NCBI GenBank assembly: GCA_964468185.1
Contig: CAYXTR010000016.1
Coordinates: forward strand, 1 to 64,000
From: JANQFV01 sp964468185
Lineage (GTDB): Bacteria; Planctomycetota; Phycisphaerae; UBA1845; Fen-1342
Length of the DNA stretch: 64,000 nucleotides
Direction of reading: 5' to 3'
Part shown: positions 35,529-43,897 of the stretch, piece after piece
Position numbering within the stretch: position 1 is the stretch's first letter
How the letters are laid out: each line of letters opens with the position of its first letter
The notes under the pieces: generated by a model
What the model was told of the DNA's origin: nothing
Seen by the model: the letters and a program-made list of their open reading frames with translations, nothing else
Database searches by the model: none
Program-made: the position numbers and the translations under genes

Positions 35529-35951
35529 CTACAGACCTTGCCGCCGAACAATGAAACGCGTCCGCACGGGCATCTTGTGCGCGACGCGCAAGAAGGCTGC
35601 CTTGGCCACGTGCTCCTCGACGCCACCAATCTCGTAAATGATGGTGCCGGGCTTCACGAGGGCGGTCCAGTAATCCGGCTCGCCCTTGCCCTTGCCCATA
35701 CGCGTTTCGAGCGGCTTGGATGAAATCGGCTTGTGCGGGAAGATGCGGATGTACACGCGCCCTTCACGATGCAGGAAGTGCGTGGCCGCCATACGACCAG
35801 CTTCGATATGCCGGGCGTTGACCCGACCATGCTCGGTCGATTGCAAACCGAAATCACCAAACGCGACCGTGTTGCCCCGCAGGGCGTTGCCGCGATTGCG
35901 CCCCTTCTGAGACTTGCGGTACTTGACGCGTTTTGGCATGTTGGCCGGCAT
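35529..35951 (-). CDS. rplP: 50S ribosomal protein uL16
   Basis: 140 residues. An AGGAG box lies eight bases before the ATG; an internal ATG at residue 5 (MPKRVKYRKSQKGRNRG) is the more usual family start. FGLQSTEHGRVNARHIEAGR and RIFPHKPISSKPLETRMGKG are standard. It lies near the tRNA acceptor in the A site. Confidence 0.97.
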   Translation of the reverse strand: MPANMPKRVKYRKSQKGRNRGNALRGNTVAFGDFGLQSTEHGRVNARHIEAGRMAATHFLHREGRVYIRIFPHKPISSKPLETRMGKGKGEPDYWTALVKPGTIIYEIGGVEEHVAKAAFLRVAHKMPVRTRFIVRRQGL

Positions 35952-35971
35952 GGCCCTGACTCCTTTATGCG

Positions 35972-36670
35972 CTAGCGGCGGCCGCGCCCGCGGAAACGGC
36001 CACCATCACGCGGCGGCTCCGCAGTCGTCTCTTCGCCGTACATACCGTGATATACCCAGACTTTGATGCCGATCGTGCCCGACTTGGTCACCGCCGGCAC
36101 AATGGCGTAGTCCACATTCGCCTGCAACGTCTGCAGCGGAATCGACCCGAGCATCTGTGTTTCGACGCGCGACATTTCCGCCCCGCCCAGACGCCCCGAC
36201 GCAATGATCTTGATGCCCTTGGCCCCCGCATTCATAGCGGCTTCGCACTTCTGCTTCATGACGCGCCGGAAACTCATGCGCTTCTTGAGCTGCTCACCGA
36301 TCGACGCGCCGATCAGGTACGCGTTCGTGTCCGGGTTCTTGACCTCGACAATGTTCACCGAGACCCGGCGGTCGATCAGGTCCTCGAGCTTGTCCTTGAG
36401 CTTGTCGACCTCGGCCCCCTTGGCGCCGATCACCATGCCGGGCCGGGCGGTGTGCAGAATCACCTTGACCTCGTCACGAGTCCGCTCCACCTCGATCTTG
36501 GAGATGCCGGCATAGGGCGGCTGCTTGTTGAGCGAGTCGTCGATGTACTTGCGGATCATCTCGTCTTCAACGAGGAACGTCCCGAAGGCCGCCTTGGGAG
36601 CGTACCAGCGCGACTTCCACCCCTCGGTGATGCCGACGCGAAACCCGGTTGGATGCGTTTTCTGACCCAC
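35972..36670 (-). CDS. rpsC: 30S ribosomal protein uS3
   Basis: 232 residues. The KH domain is seen at GMVIGAKGAEVDKLKDKLED, and the C-terminal lobe at GVKGxxI-like AGAKGIKIIASGRLGGAEMS and YAIVPAVTKSGTIGIKVWVY. The tail is Arg/Gly-rich. uS3 forms part of the mRNA entry and helicase site. It starts three bases after the rplV stop. Confidence 0.98.
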   Translation of the reverse strand: MGQKTHPTGFRVGITEGWKSRWYAPKAAFGTFLVEDEMIRKYIDDSLNKQPPYAGISKIEVERTRDEVKVILHTARPGMVIGAKGAEVDKLKDKLEDLIDRRVSVNIVEVKNPDTNAYLIGASIGEQLKKRMSFRRVMKQKCEAAMNAGAKGIKIIASGRLGGAEMSRVETQMLGSIPLQTLQANVDYAIVPAVTKSGTIGIKVWVYHGMYGEETTAEPPRDGGRFRGRGRR

Positions 36671-36673
36671 GGC

Positions 36674-37006
36674 TTAGTCCTTTTCGTCGACCGACACGAC
36701 AATGTGACTGGTACGCTTCTGGATCGGGTGCGCCCGGCCACGGTCCTTCGGATGATAACGCTTGATGATCGGGCCGGAGTCCACCCGGGCCTCCGTCACG
36801 TGCAAGCGATTCATCGCAGCTTCATTTTCGTTCGCGCTGGCCATGGCGCTCTTGAGCACGCGGTCGATCATCACGGCCGCCCGATGCGGCGTGAACTGGA
36901 GAATCGCCACCGCCTCGTCACACGGCAAACCGCGGATGGTATCAATGACACGCCGGGCCTTGCGTTCGGCGATGCGTGCGTAACGATGTTTGGCTGTCCA
37001 GGCCAT
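36674..37006 (-). CDS. rplV: 50S ribosomal protein uL22
   Basis: 110 residues beginning MAWTAKHRYARIAERKARRV, with VIDTIRGLPCDEAVAILQFT and the tunnel-lining beta-hairpin region HPKDRGRAHPIQKRTSHIVV. A TTG further upstream only extends the frame into rpsS. uL22 narrows the exit tunnel where macrolides bind. It is 19 bases downstream of rpsS. Confidence 0.97.
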   Translation of the reverse strand: MAWTAKHRYARIAERKARRVIDTIRGLPCDEAVAILQFTPHRAAVMIDRVLKSAMASANENEAAMNRLHVTEARVDSGPIIKRYHPKDRGRAHPIQKRTSHIVVSVDEKD

Positions 37007-37025
37007 CGTTCGATGCTCCCAGTGG

Positions 37026-37289
37026 CTACTTCTTGCCGACGTGTGACCTGAAGGAACGCGATGGGGCGAACTCGCCAAGCTTGTGACCCACCATGTCCTC
37101 CGTCACATAGACCTTGATGAAGGTCTTGCCGTTATGCACCTCGAAGTTCTGCCCGACAAACTCGGGGACGATCGTACACGAGCGCGTCCAGACCTTGATG
37201 GGCATGCTGCTGCCCGACTCCCGGGCCTGCATGACCTTGTGGAAGAGCTTCTCGTGGACGTACGGGCCTTTCTTCAAGCTGCGCGACAT
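37026..37289 (-). CDS. rpsS: 30S ribosomal protein uS19
   Basis: 87 residues: MSRSLKKGPYVHEKLFHKV, MPIKVWTRSCTIVPEFVG, VTEDMVGHKLGEFAPSRSFR. Standard length and motifs. It binds in the 30S head, bridging to uS13 and the 50S. It is 18 bases after rplB. Confidence 0.98.
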   Translation of the reverse strand: MSRSLKKGPYVHEKLFHKVMQARESGSSMPIKVWTRSCTIVPEFVGQNFEVHNGKTFIKVYVTEDMVGHKLGEFAPSRSFRSHVGKK

Positions 37290-37307
37290 TGCAGATCCTC
37301 TCGCTTG

Positions 37308-38180
37308 CTACCACTTCCTGCGAAGCTTGGCCTCGCCGTACGATTTCGTCATGCGGCGCCGCAGAATCCGCCGATTCGAGACCTTCCGCGGATTGCGTGT
37401 GCGGCCGCCCTTGGCCAGCTTGCCCCACGGCGAGCAGGGATGTCGCCCACCATTGCTGCGGCCCTCGCCACCGCCCATGGGGTGCGCCACCGGGTTCATC
37501 GCCTTGCCGCGGACGTGTGGGCGCCAGCCCATGTGTCGCTTGCGGCCGGCCTTGCCCAGCGCAACATTCTGATGATCAAGATTGCCCAATTGGCCAACTG
37601 TCGCCCGACATTCGACGCGGACCTGACGCATCTCGCCCGACGGCAACAGCAGCGTGGCCCAGGCACCTTCGCGTGCCATCAGCCGCGTAGCCCCGCCCGC
37701 CGAGCGGCACAGCTTGCCACCCTGGCCCGGGTTCATCTCGATGTTGTGCACTTCCATGCCAACCGGGATTGAGGACAGCGGCATCGCATTGCCAACCTTG
37801 GGCTCGACCTTCTGCCCGCTCTCCACTTCATCGCCGGCCTTGAGACCCAGCGGCGCCAGCATGTAGCGCTTTTCGCCGTTCTGATACTGGAGAAGGGCAA
37901 TATGGCAGGTACGGTTGGGATCGTACTGGACTTCGAGGACCTTGGCGGGGACGTTGTCGAGATCGCGTTTGAAATCGATGATACGATACTTGCGCTTATG
38001 ACCGCCGCCACGATGCCAGGCCGTGATCTTGCCGTGGTGGTTGCGGCCGCCCTTCTTCTTCATGGGCTCGCACAACGACTTTTCCGGACGGTTCTTCTGC
38101 CGGTGCGTCACCTCGAACAGGTCGTTGACACTGCCGTGTCGCCGCCCCGGGGAGGTCGGCTTGTAGAGTTTCACGCCCAT
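37308..38180 (-). CDS. rplB: 50S ribosomal protein uL2
   Basis: 290 residues, slightly longer than the usual 275. Diagnostic segments are GRNHHGKITAWHRGGGHKRK, SAGGATRLMAREGAWATLLL, NPVAHPMGGGEGRSNGG, and the basic C-terminus. The HPMGGGEGR loop includes the histidine close to the peptidyl-transferase centre. uL2 is needed for subunit association. It follows rplW by 30 bases. Confidence 0.98.
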   Translation of the reverse strand: MGVKLYKPTSPGRRHGSVNDLFEVTHRQKNRPEKSLCEPMKKKGGRNHHGKITAWHRGGGHKRKYRIIDFKRDLDNVPAKVLEVQYDPNRTCHIALLQYQNGEKRYMLAPLGLKAGDEVESGQKVEPKVGNAMPLSSIPVGMEVHNIEMNPGQGGKLCRSAGGATRLMAREGAWATLLLPSGEMRQVRVECRATVGQLGNLDHQNVALGKAGRKRHMGWRPHVRGKAMNPVAHPMGGGEGRSNGGRHPCSPWGKLAKGGRTRNPRKVSNRRILRRRMTKSYGEAKLRRKW

Positions 38181-38210
38181 CCGATTTCCCTCGCCTGCCA
38201 GGGCCTCGTG

Positions 38211-38504
38211 TTAGAACAAATCAATGTGACTGTCACGGTCCACCGTCACAATGGCCTTCTTCACCTGTCGCGTGCGGCCATACTTGAAGCGGAACCGACG
38301 CAGCTTGCCGGGCCGATTCGAGGTCCGTACGTTCACGACGTTTACGCCGTAGATCTTCTCAATCGCGTCCTTGATCTGCACCTTGTTCGCCTCGGGATGC
38401 ACCTCAAAGCTGTAGGTGCCGCCATGCTGCTGCGCAGTGGTTCGCGCCTGGTGGGTGCTCTTCTCGGTGACGATCGGTCGGACGACAGTGTGGTAGATAT
38501 CCAT
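38211..38504 (-). CDS. rplW: 50S ribosomal protein uL23
   Basis: 97 residues: MDIYHTVVRPIVTEKSTHQA, FEVHPEANKVQIKDAIEKIY, VNVVNVRTSNRPGKLRRFRF. It provides the tunnel-exit platform for trigger factor and SRP. It begins five bases after the rplD stop. Confidence 0.98.
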   Translation of the reverse strand: MDIYHTVVRPIVTEKSTHQARTTAQQHGGTYSFEVHPEANKVQIKDAIEKIYGVNVVNVRTSNRPGKLRRFRFKYGRTRQVKKAIVTVDRDSHIDLF

Positions 38505-38509
38505 GGCGT

Positions 38510-39157
38510 TTACTCATTCGCTGCCGCGGCGGCGCCGCTGACAAGCTCCTTGAACCGCTGAAACGCCGCCCGCGTGAATATCAGCTTGCGGCGACTGAGC
38601 ACGTGAAACGCATTCACCGCGGCGACGTCCATGATCTCCGTTCGCGGAATATTGCGCCCACTCTTGTAAATGTTGGTGTCAATGCCGTTGGTGGCAAAGA
38701 CGCAGCCACGGTCCGCCTGAACGGCAGCCAGCAGCTTCGCAAACGGTGCGGTCTTCGGCTGATCGAGCTTCAGCTCGTCGATAATCAGCACATCGTCCGA
38801 CTGGATCTTCGACAGGACCGCGTGGTTGCGGGCCAGGCGACGCATCTTCTTCGGCATCGCCTGCCGAAAATCGCGCGGCACCTTCGCAAACGCATGGCCA
38901 CCACCCCGCCGCACCGGCGTACGGATCGTTCCCATACGGGCCCGCCCGGTCCCCTTCTGGCGGTACAGCTTCTGCTTTGCGCCTTCCACTTCGGCGCGGG
39001 TCTTCGTCTTGACCGTGCCCTGCCGCTGGTTGGCGTGATAGCGAACGATCGCCTGCTTCAGTAGCGCGGCATTGACCTCGCCGCCGAGCAGCGCTTCGTC
39101 GAGCTGCTCGTCGCCGACCTTCTCGCCACTCGTGTTGTAGACCGGTACGCTGACCAT
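38510..39157 (-). CDS. rplD: 50S ribosomal protein uL4
   Basis: 215 residues: VNAALLKQAIVRYHANQRQG, the tunnel loop GAKQKLYRQKGTGRARMGTI and VRRGGGHAFAKVPRDF. In E. coli uL4 represses the S10 operon through its leader mRNA; whether that holds here is untested. It lies 23 bases after rplC. Confidence 0.98.
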   Translation of the reverse strand: MVSVPVYNTSGEKVGDEQLDEALLGGEVNAALLKQAIVRYHANQRQGTVKTKTRAEVEGAKQKLYRQKGTGRARMGTIRTPVRRGGGHAFAKVPRDFRQAMPKKMRRLARNHAVLSKIQSDDVLIIDELKLDQPKTAPFAKLLAAVQADRGCVFATNGIDTNIYKSGRNIPRTEIMDVAAVNAFHVLSRRKLIFTRAAFQRFKELVSGAAAAANE

Positions 39158-39180
39158 CTCACCACTTCCACTTGCGGCGC

Positions 39181-39834
39181 CTAGCCGCGCGTCTTGGACT
39201 TCCGCACAAATACATAGCCGCCGTTCGGGCCCGGGATGGAGCCCTTCACGAGCAGCAGGTTGTTCTCTGGATCAACCCCCACCAATGCCTGGCACCGCGC
39301 CGAACGCTTGCACGCGCCCATTTGACCGGACTTATGACCACCCTTCTTCGGCCGGCCGGTACCAGCGTTCGACGCGCGACCGCCGACACTGCCGGGGCTG
39401 CGGTGTTTGCGCTCCGTACCGTGGGACGCCGGCTGGCCGCCGAAACCCCAACGACGCATGCCGCCCTGGTAACCGCGGCCCTTGGTGATGCCGCTGACAT
39501 CGACGTACTTGACGTCAGACTCCTGGAACAGCTCAACCGTTACGACGTCACCAACGACCTTGTCCGTCGCCTCGTGCAAACGTACTTCGCGGACGAACGC
39601 CTTGGGCGCCGTCTGCGCCGTACGCGCGTGGCCGATCTCTGGTAGCGTCGAGCGATGCGGCTTCACATCGTCGAAGCCAAGCTGAATTGCATTATAGCCG
39701 TCGGGTCCATCCTCGGTCTTGACCTGCAGGACAACACAAGGACCCGCTTCGACGAGCGTCACAGGGACACACGCCCCGCTCTCCTCGAAGATCTGCGTCA
39801 TGCCGACTTTTCGACCAAGCAACGCCGGGATCAT
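39181..39834 (-). CDS. rplC: 50S ribosomal protein uL3
   Basis: 217 residues: MIPALLGRKVGMTQIFEESG, YVDVSGITKGRGYQGGMRRW, GTERKHRSPGSVGGRASNAG. uL3 starts large-subunit assembly and reaches into the peptidyl-transferase region. A 112-base gap follows rpsJ, wider than elsewhere in the cluster; no promoter stood out in it. Confidence 0.98.
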   Translation of the reverse strand: MIPALLGRKVGMTQIFEESGACVPVTLVEAGPCVVLQVKTEDGPDGYNAIQLGFDDVKPHRSTLPEIGHARTAQTAPKAFVREVRLHEATDKVVGDVVTVELFQESDVKYVDVSGITKGRGYQGGMRRWGFGGQPASHGTERKHRSPGSVGGRASNAGTGRPKKGGHKSGQMGACKRSARCQALVGVDPENNLLLVKGSIPGPNGGYVFVRKSKTRG

Positions 39835-39946
39835 GCCGCGGCACTCCTAATGACGAGGGCGACACCCTCTCCGCGAGATGGGTGGGCCCACTCCAAAAAC
39901 GACGTTCGATTTTGGCGACCGGTCTCGCCGTAGCGAAGTTGGACGC

Positions 39947-40255
39947 CTACGCCTTAATCTTGACAAACACGCCCGCTGGGACGACCAGCCGGTTGAGGGC
40001 TTCCACCGTGCGGCCGGTCGGTTCGAAGATGTCGATCACGCGCTTGTGCGTGCGCATTTCGAACTGTTCACGGGACTTCTTGTCAATGTGTGGCGAACGC
40101 AGCACGGTGAAGCGCTCGATGCGGGTGGGCAACGGAATCGGGCCATGAACCTTCGCGCTGGTGCGCTTCGCCTGATCGACGATCTCGGCCGCGGACGAAT
40201 CCAACGCCCGATGGTCGTAGGCCTCCATCCGAATACGAATCCGCTCTCCCGCCAT
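39947..40255 (-). CDS. rpsJ: 30S ribosomal protein uS10
   Basis: 102 residues: MAGERIRIRMEAYDHRALDS, GPIPLPTRIERFTVLRSPHI, DKKSREQFEMRTHKRVIDIF. uS10 is also the NusE antitermination factor. It is the first gene of the S10-spc-alpha cluster; tuf, fusA, rpsG and rpsL are not directly upstream. A strong promoter and a structured leader precede it. Confidence 0.98.
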   Translation of the reverse strand: MAGERIRIRMEAYDHRALDSSAAEIVDQAKRTSAKVHGPIPLPTRIERFTVLRSPHIDKKSREQFEMRTHKRVIDIFEPTGRTVEALNRLVVPAGVFVKIKA

Positions 40256-40279
40256 GTGCTTTCGTACCTTCTACGTTCC

Positions 40280-40318
40280 AGCCAGTTCCCCCTTGGCTAA
40301 CAGCGACCAAAAGGGTCG
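40280..40318 (-). promoter_or_regulatory. Structured 5' leader of the S10 cluster
   Basis: Between the promoter and rpsJ the minus strand can form two short hairpins: CGACC/GGTCG with a 5-base loop (40304-40318) right at the predicted transcript start, and AGCCA/TGGCT (40280-40298). In other bacteria the S10 leader is the target of uL4 repression. Here only the hairpins are seen; regulation is inferred. Confidence 0.35.
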
Positions 40319-40327
40319 AGACGCGCT

Positions 40328-40355
40328 AGAATACGGCTTGGGCGACTCGCGTCAA
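40328..40355 (-). promoter_or_regulatory. Strong sigma-70-like promoter of the S10 cluster
   Basis: On the minus strand: TTGACG (40355-40350), 16-base spacer, TATTCT (40333-40328). The -35 matches five of six consensus bases and the -10 four of six. The predicted start lies about 66 bases before the rpsJ ATG. It is the best promoter in the region and fits a heavily transcribed cluster. Confidence 0.7.
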
Positions 40356-40456
40356 GCCCCTGCGAAGAAAATTCCCCCCAGCGCCCCCGCCACCTTGCCC
40401 CGGCAATCACCTGCGAACACCGCCCATAATCTCCGGGAGGCCTTCCATCGCCCGGG

Positions 40457-41368
40457 TCAGATCCCGTCCGGCGTCGTCACCACGTAGACATGTGTAAGCT
40501 GCCCGACCGGCGACCAGGGCCTTACAGCCAGGTCGTAATGTTGCGGCGAGTCCCGCCGCTGTCGAGCGCTCACCACGCAGCCAATGCTGAAAGGTGTCGG
40601 TAGTTCAGGGGACGCGGGCACAACGACCATCCGATAATCATTCTCGTGGTAGTTCGCCGTGGCCTGCGTGATGATCATGCTTCCACCGCCTGTGCCACGC
40701 AGCAGGCAACGCTCCTCGGCGTACAGCCAGGTACCATCGGCGAGCACGCGCGCGAGGCGGACCTCCGTCGTAAAGGCCGGATCCGTTGCGAGCTGCACCC
40801 TTGCGGTCCGGGTCTGCACCTCAGTAACCCGTCCCACAATCCACTCTCGGTGAAGCAGGTCGCGGAGGGTCGCATCCTCATCCCATTCCGGGCGTGGCGC
40901 ACTGACCGCCAAGACCCACTGCGCAGTCGCCACGGCACGCGACCATTGCCGTTGCCGTCCCTTCGCGATCAACAGCGTCTCACGACGTGGACTGGCGTCA
41001 TACCCCACGACCGGGGCGACGATGATCTCGACATGGTCGTCCGGGAGCTGGCCACGGAGGCCGGTCAGATCTTCCAGGCGGGCTTCGGTCTGCCGAAGCA
41101 GCTCACGCGTCGCCCCCACCTGCCGCCGTAGGGCTTCGTTCTCTGCCCGAAGCTGGCGGGCTTCGTCAGCCGAGATGCGCCGCGTGGTCGTCTTGCGAGC
41201 AGCATTCTGTACCTGTCGCGTGGCAGCAGTGGCTGGCATCTGGATCAGAGCAATCGGCTGGAACAACCCCCGGCCCCACTGTGTCCACCACATCGGCAGC
41301 AGAAAGGCCGATAGCGCGGATGCTACCATGAGAATCCAGAAGGTCGTGCCTCGTGACGGCAGGCGCAT
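40457..41368 (-). CDS. mreC: Rod shape-determining protein MreC
   Basis: 303 residues from the ATG at 41368, with GAGG nine bases upstream; a TTG five codons earlier is possible. An N-terminal transmembrane helix (about 10-28) is followed by a coiled coil (about 62-110, ADEARQLRAENEALRRQVGA) and a beta-rich periplasmic part (VEIIVAPVVGYDASPRRETL onwards). This is the MreC layout: a periplasmic dimer linking MreB to cell-wall enzymes. It is 80 bases downstream of mreB. No mreD follows; the next gene is rpsJ, beyond the S10 promoter. Confidence 0.82.
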   Translation of the reverse strand: MRLPSRGTTFWILMVASALSAFLLPMWWTQWGRGLFQPIALIQMPATAATRQVQNAARKTTTRRISADEARQLRAENEALRRQVGATRELLRQTEARLEDLTGLRGQLPDDHVEIIVAPVVGYDASPRRETLLIAKGRQRQWSRAVATAQWVLAVSAPRPEWDEDATLRDLLHREWIVGRVTEVQTRTARVQLATDPAFTTEVRLARVLADGTWLYAEERCLLRGTGGGSMIITQATANYHENDYRMVVVPASPELPTPFSIGCVVSARQRRDSPQHYDLAVRPWSPVGQLTHVYVVTTPDGI

Positions 41369-41449
41369 CGGCAGCAGCCTCAACAGATAGAACGAGCAAC
41401 CATACCAACGTCTGGTGGTCGGATCGTAACCGCTGGCGGGGCAGCCGGA

Positions 41450-42508
41450 CTAGTACTCGTCCTCGTCCGATTCCATCGCCACCCCCCACTCGTCCAGGTT
41501 TTCGAGGTATTCAGCGGTGCCGCGGGCGACACAGGAAAGTGGGTCGTCGGCGATCGTAACGTCAAGCCCGGACGCTTTGGCGAGAACCGTATCGAGTCCG
41601 CGAACCAACGCACCACCGCCCGCGACGACGATACCGCTATCAAGCAAGTCCGCCGCCAGCTCCGGCTCGAGCTGTTCCAGGGTATGCAGCACGGCCTCGA
41701 TAATCTGACCGACCGGCTCCTTGAGCGCCTCGCGGACCTCTTCGCTGGTGATGACCGCGCGGCGTGGCAGCCCACTGATCATGTCGCGGCCCTTGACCTC
41801 CATCTTGAGCTCTTCGGGCAGCGGAGCCGTCGACCCGATCTGAATCTTGATGTCCTCGGCCGTTTGGGGGCCAATCATGAGATTGTACGTGCGGCGCATG
41901 TAGCTGATGATTGCCTCGTCCATGTCGTCGCCCGCTACCCGCACGGATGTACAAGCGGCAATATCCAACAGGCTGATCACCGCCACCTCCGTCGTGCCGC
42001 CACCAATGTCGACAATCATGGACGCGTGCGGCTCATTGATCGGCAGCCCCGCACCGATGCCGGCGGCCATGGGCTCCGGCACCAAGTGCACCCGCCGCGC
42101 GCCAGCCCGTTCAGCCGAGTTGTAGACCGCGCGTTTCTCGACCGCGGTGATGCCGGAAGGGATCGCGATCACCACGCGCGGATGCGCCAACCCCCGATTG
42201 CCGTGTACTTTCTTGATGAAGTAATCGAGCATCGCCTGCGTAATATCGAAGTCGGCGATGACACCGTCCTTGAGCGGGCGGATGGCGGTAATCGACCCCG
42301 GCGTGCGGCCGAGCATCTGCTTGGCGGCCAGGCCGACCGCCTTGCCGTCCTGCGTATCAAGAACTTCGTTCGTCCCCTTGCGGACCGCCACCACCGAAGG
42401 CTCATTCAGGACGATACCTTCCCCCCGGACGGCGACCAGGGTGTTGCAGGTACCCAAGTCGATACCCATGTCGAGACTGAACAGTCCCATCAGGCGGCGA
42501 AAAAACAC
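41450..42508 (-). CDS. mreB: Rod shape-determining actin MreB
   Basis: 352 residues from a GTG with GGAG six bases before it. The actin-fold motifs are LDMGIDLGTCNTLVAVRGEG (phosphate 1), MIVDIGGGTTEVAVISL (phosphate 2) and VVAGGGALVRGLD (adenosine). EPMAAGIGAGLPI and GDDMDEAI are also standard. The C-terminus ends in an acidic tail (MESDEDEY). MreB filaments lie under the inner membrane and guide wall synthesis. It lies between a small TM protein gene and mreC. Confidence 0.98.
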   Translation of the reverse strand: MFFRRLMGLFSLDMGIDLGTCNTLVAVRGEGIVLNEPSVVAVRKGTNEVLDTQDGKAVGLAAKQMLGRTPGSITAIRPLKDGVIADFDITQAMLDYFIKKVHGNRGLAHPRVVIAIPSGITAVEKRAVYNSAERAGARRVHLVPEPMAAGIGAGLPINEPHASMIVDIGGGTTEVAVISLLDIAACTSVRVAGDDMDEAIISYMRRTYNLMIGPQTAEDIKIQIGSTAPLPEELKMEVKGRDMISGLPRRAVITSEEVREALKEPVGQIIEAVLHTLEQLEPELAADLLDSGIVVAGGGALVRGLDTVLAKASGLDVTIADDPLSCVARGTAEYLENLDEWGVAMESDEDEY

Positions 42509-42614
42509 CGCTGTCTCCGAAGATATGTCAGATCGCCGGCACCACTGACCGCGCCATGGTTACCTGGACCGACGACCGCGATTCGCTTTCCGGTCACTGG
42601 CGACCGGCTGTGAA

Positions 42615-42773
42615 TCAGGCGCCACCCGGAGGGAGGAGCCCGCCAAACATCGTCGAAGCACGATATCCGACATAGATGGTCGCGCCGAGCAAGCTCAAGA
42701 AGGCCACGACCATGAGTACCGTATAGACATCGCTACCGCCACTGGAACGCGAACTGCGTGGACTGGTGCTCAT
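42615..42773 (-). CDS. Small single-pass membrane protein (52 aa) upstream of mreB
   Basis: 52 residues: a polar Ser/Arg-rich start (MSTSPRSSRSSGGSDVY), one hydrophobic helix (about 17-38, VLMVVAFLSLLGATIYVGY) and a Gly/Pro-rich end. AGGTGAG lies about eight to ten bases before the ATG. It is 31 bases after the coiled-coil gene and 106 before mreB, on the same strand. It is not MreD, which has five or six helices. No known family is recognised; an MreB-associated membrane peptide is a guess from position. Confidence 0.62.
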   Translation of the reverse strand: MSTSPRSSRSSGGSDVYTVLMVVAFLSLLGATIYVGYRASTMFGGLLPPGGA

Positions 42774-42804
42774 TACTCTGACTCACCTGCTTCCGGCACT
42801 CGGC

Positions 42805-43680
42805 CTAACTACCCTGCAACCCGAATACGACCCGGTCCCCGGTACGGACCTGACGGCCCGACTTGACGAGTGTCAGCCGACCACCGGCCGATTTGGGCCA
42901 CACGGTCTCCACCTGGAAATCGCCCACATACTCGCTGTCACGATAGACCATGAAATCCATGCCCGGCGCCACCCCAGACGTCTCGCCAATGTTGATACTG
43001 ATGTATCCGCCATCGACTTCGGTAATCTCACCGGTGATGGGACCGACCACCGGCGGCGCCACTGGAACCGCTCGGTCGGGCAGATCCTCATCCGGCAACG
43101 TTCGCTGGCCGGATGCCATGGCCTGCTCCAGCTCCTTGGCACGCTGCTGCGAGGCGTACAGCTTCTCCTGAAGATTGCGAATCTGGTCGGTTGCGATCGC
43201 CAACTGCGACGTTACCTCCAGGTTGCGGCTGGCCAGACGGCTGTTGCGCGTCTGAAGGTCAATATTCTCCTTCAGCAACACCTCGTTCTGCTTCTGGGTA
43301 CTGGTCAACTCGGTCGTCTGGACCTCGAGGATCTCCTCCAGTTTCTTGCGACCGGCCTCCGCGGCCATCGCTTCATTCGTGCGGCGGGCCACCTCGTTCC
43401 GCAGCGACACGAGTTCGTCCAGCTGTTCCTTGTTCGTCTGCTTCTGCGTGCCCAGCATCTGCGACATCTGCGACACTTCTGCATCCTTCATGGACAGCGT
43501 CGCCGCCATGAGATTCTCTGTGTTCATGCGCCGCACCAGCTCAGACTGATAAAGCTGCTGATAGTCAGCGATGTTGTCGCGAAGGTTGGTCCACTGGGCA
43601 GCCGTGAACACGGTCATACAACTTAACACGATCGCAAACACCGTCGTCAGAACGACGAACACCTTCGTCATCGTGCTCAC
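42805..43680 (-). CDS. Membrane-anchored coiled-coil protein with C-terminal beta domain
   Basis: 291 residues from a GTG with AAGGAG seven bases before it; an ATG three codons on lies too far from that site. A transmembrane helix (about 6-28) is followed by a long coiled coil (about 30-200, repeated heptads such as LVRRMNTENLMAATLSMKDA and LLKENIDLQTRN). A Pro/Val-rich linker and a small beta domain (about 215-290, GEITEVDGGYISINIGETSG) complete it. The layout resembles MreC or a periplasmic scaffold. It is first in the operon-like set with the small TM protein, mreB and mreC. The function is unknown; a cell-shape role is inferred from context. Confidence 0.78.
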   Translation of the reverse strand: MSTMTKVFVVLTTVFAIVLSCMTVFTAAQWTNLRDNIADYQQLYQSELVRRMNTENLMAATLSMKDAEVSQMSQMLGTQKQTNKEQLDELVSLRNEVARRTNEAMAAEAGRKKLEEILEVQTTELTSTQKQNEVLLKENIDLQTRNSRLASRNLEVTSQLAIATDQIRNLQEKLYASQQRAKELEQAMASGQRTLPDEDLPDRAVPVAPPVVGPITGEITEVDGGYISINIGETSGVAPGMDFMVYRDSEYVGDFQVETVWPKSAGGRLTLVKSGRQVRTGDRVVFGLQGS

Positions 43681-43860
43681 TGGCAAGCTCCTTCACAACA
43701 TACCGCGGTACGCACCAGAAGGCATGCCGGCGCGTATAGCACGAGCGGCAAGCCCCTTAGGACAATCTGGCCGGATTGTACGGCCACCGATTGAGTTTGC
43801 AACCACCATTCTGCCAGGGGCGGCGGGCGCGGGAAACGGCGAGATCGCCGGGACGGCCGG

Positions 43861-43890
43861 TTGCCAACCGTCGCGCACCCGGCATACCCT
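43861..43890 (+). promoter_or_regulatory. Promoter placing the phoH transcript start at its ATG
   Basis: TTGCCA (43861-43866), 18-base spacer, TACCCT (43885-43890). The -35 matches five of six consensus bases; the -10 fits the TAnnnT core. The ATG lies seven bases after the -10, about where transcription should begin, so the mRNA would have no leader. There is no ribosome-binding site before the ATG. Confidence 0.5.
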
Positions 43891-43897
43891 ATTGTCC

